From NCBI GenBank assembly GCA_963805325.1, contig CAWDTS010000004.1:388617-452616 (forward strand): 64,000 nucleotides of DNA, written 5' to 3'. The position numbers and the translations under genes were made by a program. Positions 61,887 to 64,000 of the stretch are shown one piece after another. Origin of the DNA: DASWJZ01 sp963805325. Lineage in GTDB: Bacteria; Pseudomonadota; Alphaproteobacteria; Rhizobiales; Afifellaceae. Below the pieces are notes generated by a model. The model was not told where the DNA came from and made no database searches. It was given only the letters and a program-made list of their open reading frames with translations. Each line of letters begins with the position of its first letter. The stretch's first letter is position 1.

Positions 61887-64000
61887 ATGACGACTGCCTC
61901 GAAATCCGCGCCGCTCTCTGTCTGGCGGCCGATCGCGACCGACACTTTCCTCGTCGGCGCCCCGCATTATCCCGAGCATGTCGATGAGAGCTATTGGCAG
62001 CGCGATGCCGAGCGCATGGCGGCAGCGGGGTTCAACACGACGCGTCTTGGCGAATTTGCGTGGCACATTTTCGAGCCACGCGAGGGGACGTTCGACTTCG
62101 ATCTGTTCGACCGCGCGATCCAGGTGCTCGGCAGAGCCGGTGTAAAGACCATCATGTGCACGCCGACGGCGACACCGCCGCGCTGGCTGACAGCGGCTTA
62201 TCCCGAGGTCCTCCGCGTCGATCCAAATGGCCGCGCGATGAGCCATGGCTCGCGCCAGCACGCCAACCTGGCGAGCCCTGCGTTCCGAGCGCATTCAAAG
62301 CGCATCACCCGGGCGCTGGCCGAGCACTATAGGGACAACCCGTACGTCGTGGGCTGGCAGACCGACAACGAGTTCAACACATCGGGCTCGCTATCCTACG
62401 GTCCTATAACGCTCAGTGAATTCCAGGCCTTCCTGCGCGACAGGTACAAGACCATCGATGCGCTGAACGATGGGTGGGGCGGGAACTTCTGGGCGACTGC
62501 CTACGATGATTTCGATCAGGTTGTGCTCCCACTCGACCATGCGCCGGCGGCTGTCGGCCCTTCGCACTTTGTCGACTACCACCGGTTCCTCGCCCATGTG
62601 ACAGCGCGATTCCAGCGCGATCAGGTTGAGATCATCCGTGCGACGAATCCCGCCTGGTTCGTCTTCCACAATCTGGGGCGTCTCGACGACATCGACTTCC
62701 GCGGCGACTTCTCGGCCGACCTCGACTTTCTCGGCTTCGACATCTACCCGCATCTCCATGATGAAATGCATCGGCTGGGCGGCGTTGCCGAGGCGCAGGC
62801 GTTGCACCTCGATCTCTGCCGCGGCTTCACGGGAAATTTCATCGTCCCCGAGCAGCAGTCGGGTCTTGGCGCGCAACCTCACTTTTCGACGATCACGCCT
62901 GAACCGGGCGAGATGCGTCGCATGGCCTATTCCTCGGTGGCTCGCGGGGCGGATGGACTCATGTTCTTCCGCTGGCGGCCGGCGCACTTCGGCGCCGAGA
63001 TCTACTGGATGGGGATCATCGATCACGACGATATTCCGCGTCGTCGCTACGACGAGGCCCGGCAGTTTGCGACGGAAGTCGCCGGGCTCAAGGACAAAAT
63101 TCTGGGTACGCATGTGCGGATGGATCTCGGTATCGCCGGATCGGACTTTGACAATCAGGAAATGCACCGCTCCTACCCCATGGGTTTGCCAAGCCCGCAG
63201 GATGACGCGCTGCTACTCCATCGCCATTGCTACCGAAATGGCATCGCCTGCGGCTTCATTCATCCCGAAGATGATCTCTCAAAGCTCAAGGCGCTCTATA
63301 TTCCGCATTGGCTCAAGTGGACCGATGACTGGACAACGCGGATCGAGGCTTTCGCAAAGGCAGGCGGCACCGTGATCGTGGGTGGCCGCACGGGTTCGCG
63401 AAACGCAAGTAGCCATGTCATTCGCGATCCCGCGCCTGGAAAGGCGCTCTCGGAACTGGCGGGCGTCAGAGTCGAGGAGTTCGGACTTTTGACGTCGATC
63501 GGCGGCGATGGCCTCTTTGAGATCGCCGGCCGTCCTTGCGCAGCGCGCAAGAGGTTGCCGGCGACCTCGGCCAGCCGCACATACGAACTCAAGATCGGGA
63601 ATGCGCAAGTGACGGCAGCGCATCTCTATGAGCTGCTTAGCGTCGCGCCCGGCGCGGAGGTTATCGGCCGCTGGGCCAGCCGCTTCGCCGAGGGCCAAGC
63701 CGCGATGACTTCGCGCAAAGTCGGCAAGGGCAATGTGATCTATCTCGGCACCTACCTCAGCGATCCTCTGGTCGAGGTGGTGGCCGATCAGGTGCTAGCA
63801 CCCGCCGGTATCGTGCCGCTCATCGCCGACATGCCGGCCGGCGTCGAAGCGACCATCCGCGAGAGCAAGGACCGCCGCCTGCTGTTCATCCTCAACACGC
63901 TGGGCGAGCCGGCAGACGTGCCGAATATTCCAAAGGGCACCGATCTGCTCGGCGACGCGCAGGTGAAGGCAGGCTGGATGAGGCTCCCCGCCTATGGCTG
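61887..64000 (+). CDS. GH42 beta-galactosidase (partial, runs off the window)
   Basis: At least 704 codons are open to the window end. The start is MTTASKSAPLSVWRPIATDT followed by FLVGAPHYPEHVDESYWQRD. The catalytic acid/base Glu162 lies in GWQTDNEFNTSG and the probable nucleophile Glu322 in FIVPEQQSG; both fit the GH42 pattern. GH42 enzymes hydrolyse beta-galactosides, usually intracellularly; no signal peptide is visible. It follows the sugar permeases by 24 bases, so imported galacto-oligosaccharide is its likely substrate. The 3' end, including the end of the trimerisation and C-terminal domains, is outside the window. Confidence 0.9.
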   Translation, partial: MTTASKSAPLSVWRPIATDTFLVGAPHYPEHVDESYWQRDAERMAAAGFNTTRLGEFAWHIFEPREGTFDFDLFDRAIQVLGRAGVKTIMCTPTATPPRWLTAAYPEVLRVDPNGRAMSHGSRQHANLASPAFRAHSKRITRALAEHYRDNPYVVGWQTDNEFNTSGSLSYGPITLSEFQAFLRDRYKTIDALNDGWGGNFWATAYDDFDQVVLPLDHAPAAVGPSHFVDYHRFLAHVTARFQRDQVEIIRATNPAWFVFHNLGRLDDIDFRGDFSADLDFLGFDIYPHLHDEMHRLGGVAEAQALHLDLCRGFTGNFIVPEQQSGLGAQPHFSTITPEPGEMRRMAYSSVARGADGLMFFRWRPAHFGAEIYWMGIIDHDDIPRRRYDEARQFATEVAGLKDKILGTHVRMDLGIAGSDFDNQEMHRSYPMGLPSPQDDALLLHRHCYRNGIACGFIHPEDDLSKLKALYIPHWLKWTDDWTTRIEAFAKAGGTVIVGGRTGSRNASSHVIRDPAPGKALSELAGVRVEEFGLLTSIGGDGLFEIAGRPCAARKRLPATSASRTYELKIGNAQVTAAHLYELLSVAPGAEVIGRWASRFAEGQAAMTSRKVGKGNVIYLGTYLSDPLVEVVADQVLAPAGIVPLIADMPAGVEATIRESKDRRLLFILNTLGEPADVPNIPKGTDLLGDAQVKAGWMRLPAYG

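Overview
The window comes from a GC-rich alphaproteobacterium, most likely of the order Hyphomicrobiales (Rhizobiales). The evidence is a ChpT / response regulator / CtrA / SciP cell-cycle cluster with CtrA-type boxes, an EipA (DUF1134) gene, GGAAC-N16/17-CGTT promoters of the EcfG general stress type, and a palindromic intergenic repeat of the kind common in this order. No species call is possible from the sequence alone.

Region 1 (1-14.9 kb) reads as core chromosome. It holds the end of a TRAP transporter operon (DctP end, DctQ, DctM), a PHP-domain hydrolase, a DUF1194 protein, a coiled-coil membrane protein and eipA. These are followed by chpT, a CheY-like regulator, ctrA, a FliJ-like gene, two small GNAT genes, sciP, mnmA, stress-type membrane proteins (DUF883, holin-X-like, DUF3309), a frameshifted D-2-hydroxyacid dehydrogenase, a universal stress protein and a tRNA with anticodon CAT.

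Region 2 (14.9 to about 57 kb) looks like a genomic island inserted at that tRNA. A decayed serine recombinase ends inside the tRNA gene. IS110, an IS3 remnant and a small inverted-repeat element carrying a tautomerase follow, together with many genes broken by single-base shifts or deletions. The intact cargo is oxidative and hydrolytic metabolism: epoxide hydrolase, alpha/beta hydrolases, cytochrome P460, a molybdenum hydroxylase of the isoquinoline 1-oxidoreductase type, an enoyl-CoA hydratase relative, a MOSC-reductase-ferredoxin fusion, a cupin, DUF4331 and VOC proteins. It is mixed with an unusually dense set of regulators: two giant multi-PAS histidine kinases, FixJ-type and receiver-only response regulators, a MEDS-domain protein, AraC proteins and a winged-helix/NB-ARC/TPR regulator. 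Six copies of one 19-bp motif (consensus GTRTCGSCGATACCATCGT) lie upstream of the metabolic transcription units, always in the same orientation to the gene. This suggests one regulon, and it is the main candidate for an undescribed system here.

Region 3 (57.3-64 kb) is a sugar-uptake operon: a ROK repressor with an in-frame stop near its start, an ABC solute-binding protein, two permeases, and a GH42 beta-galactosidase that runs off the window. It probably imports and cleaves beta-galactosides.

Many frameshifts were inferred by joining reading frames by eye. They could be true pseudogenes or sequencing errors.
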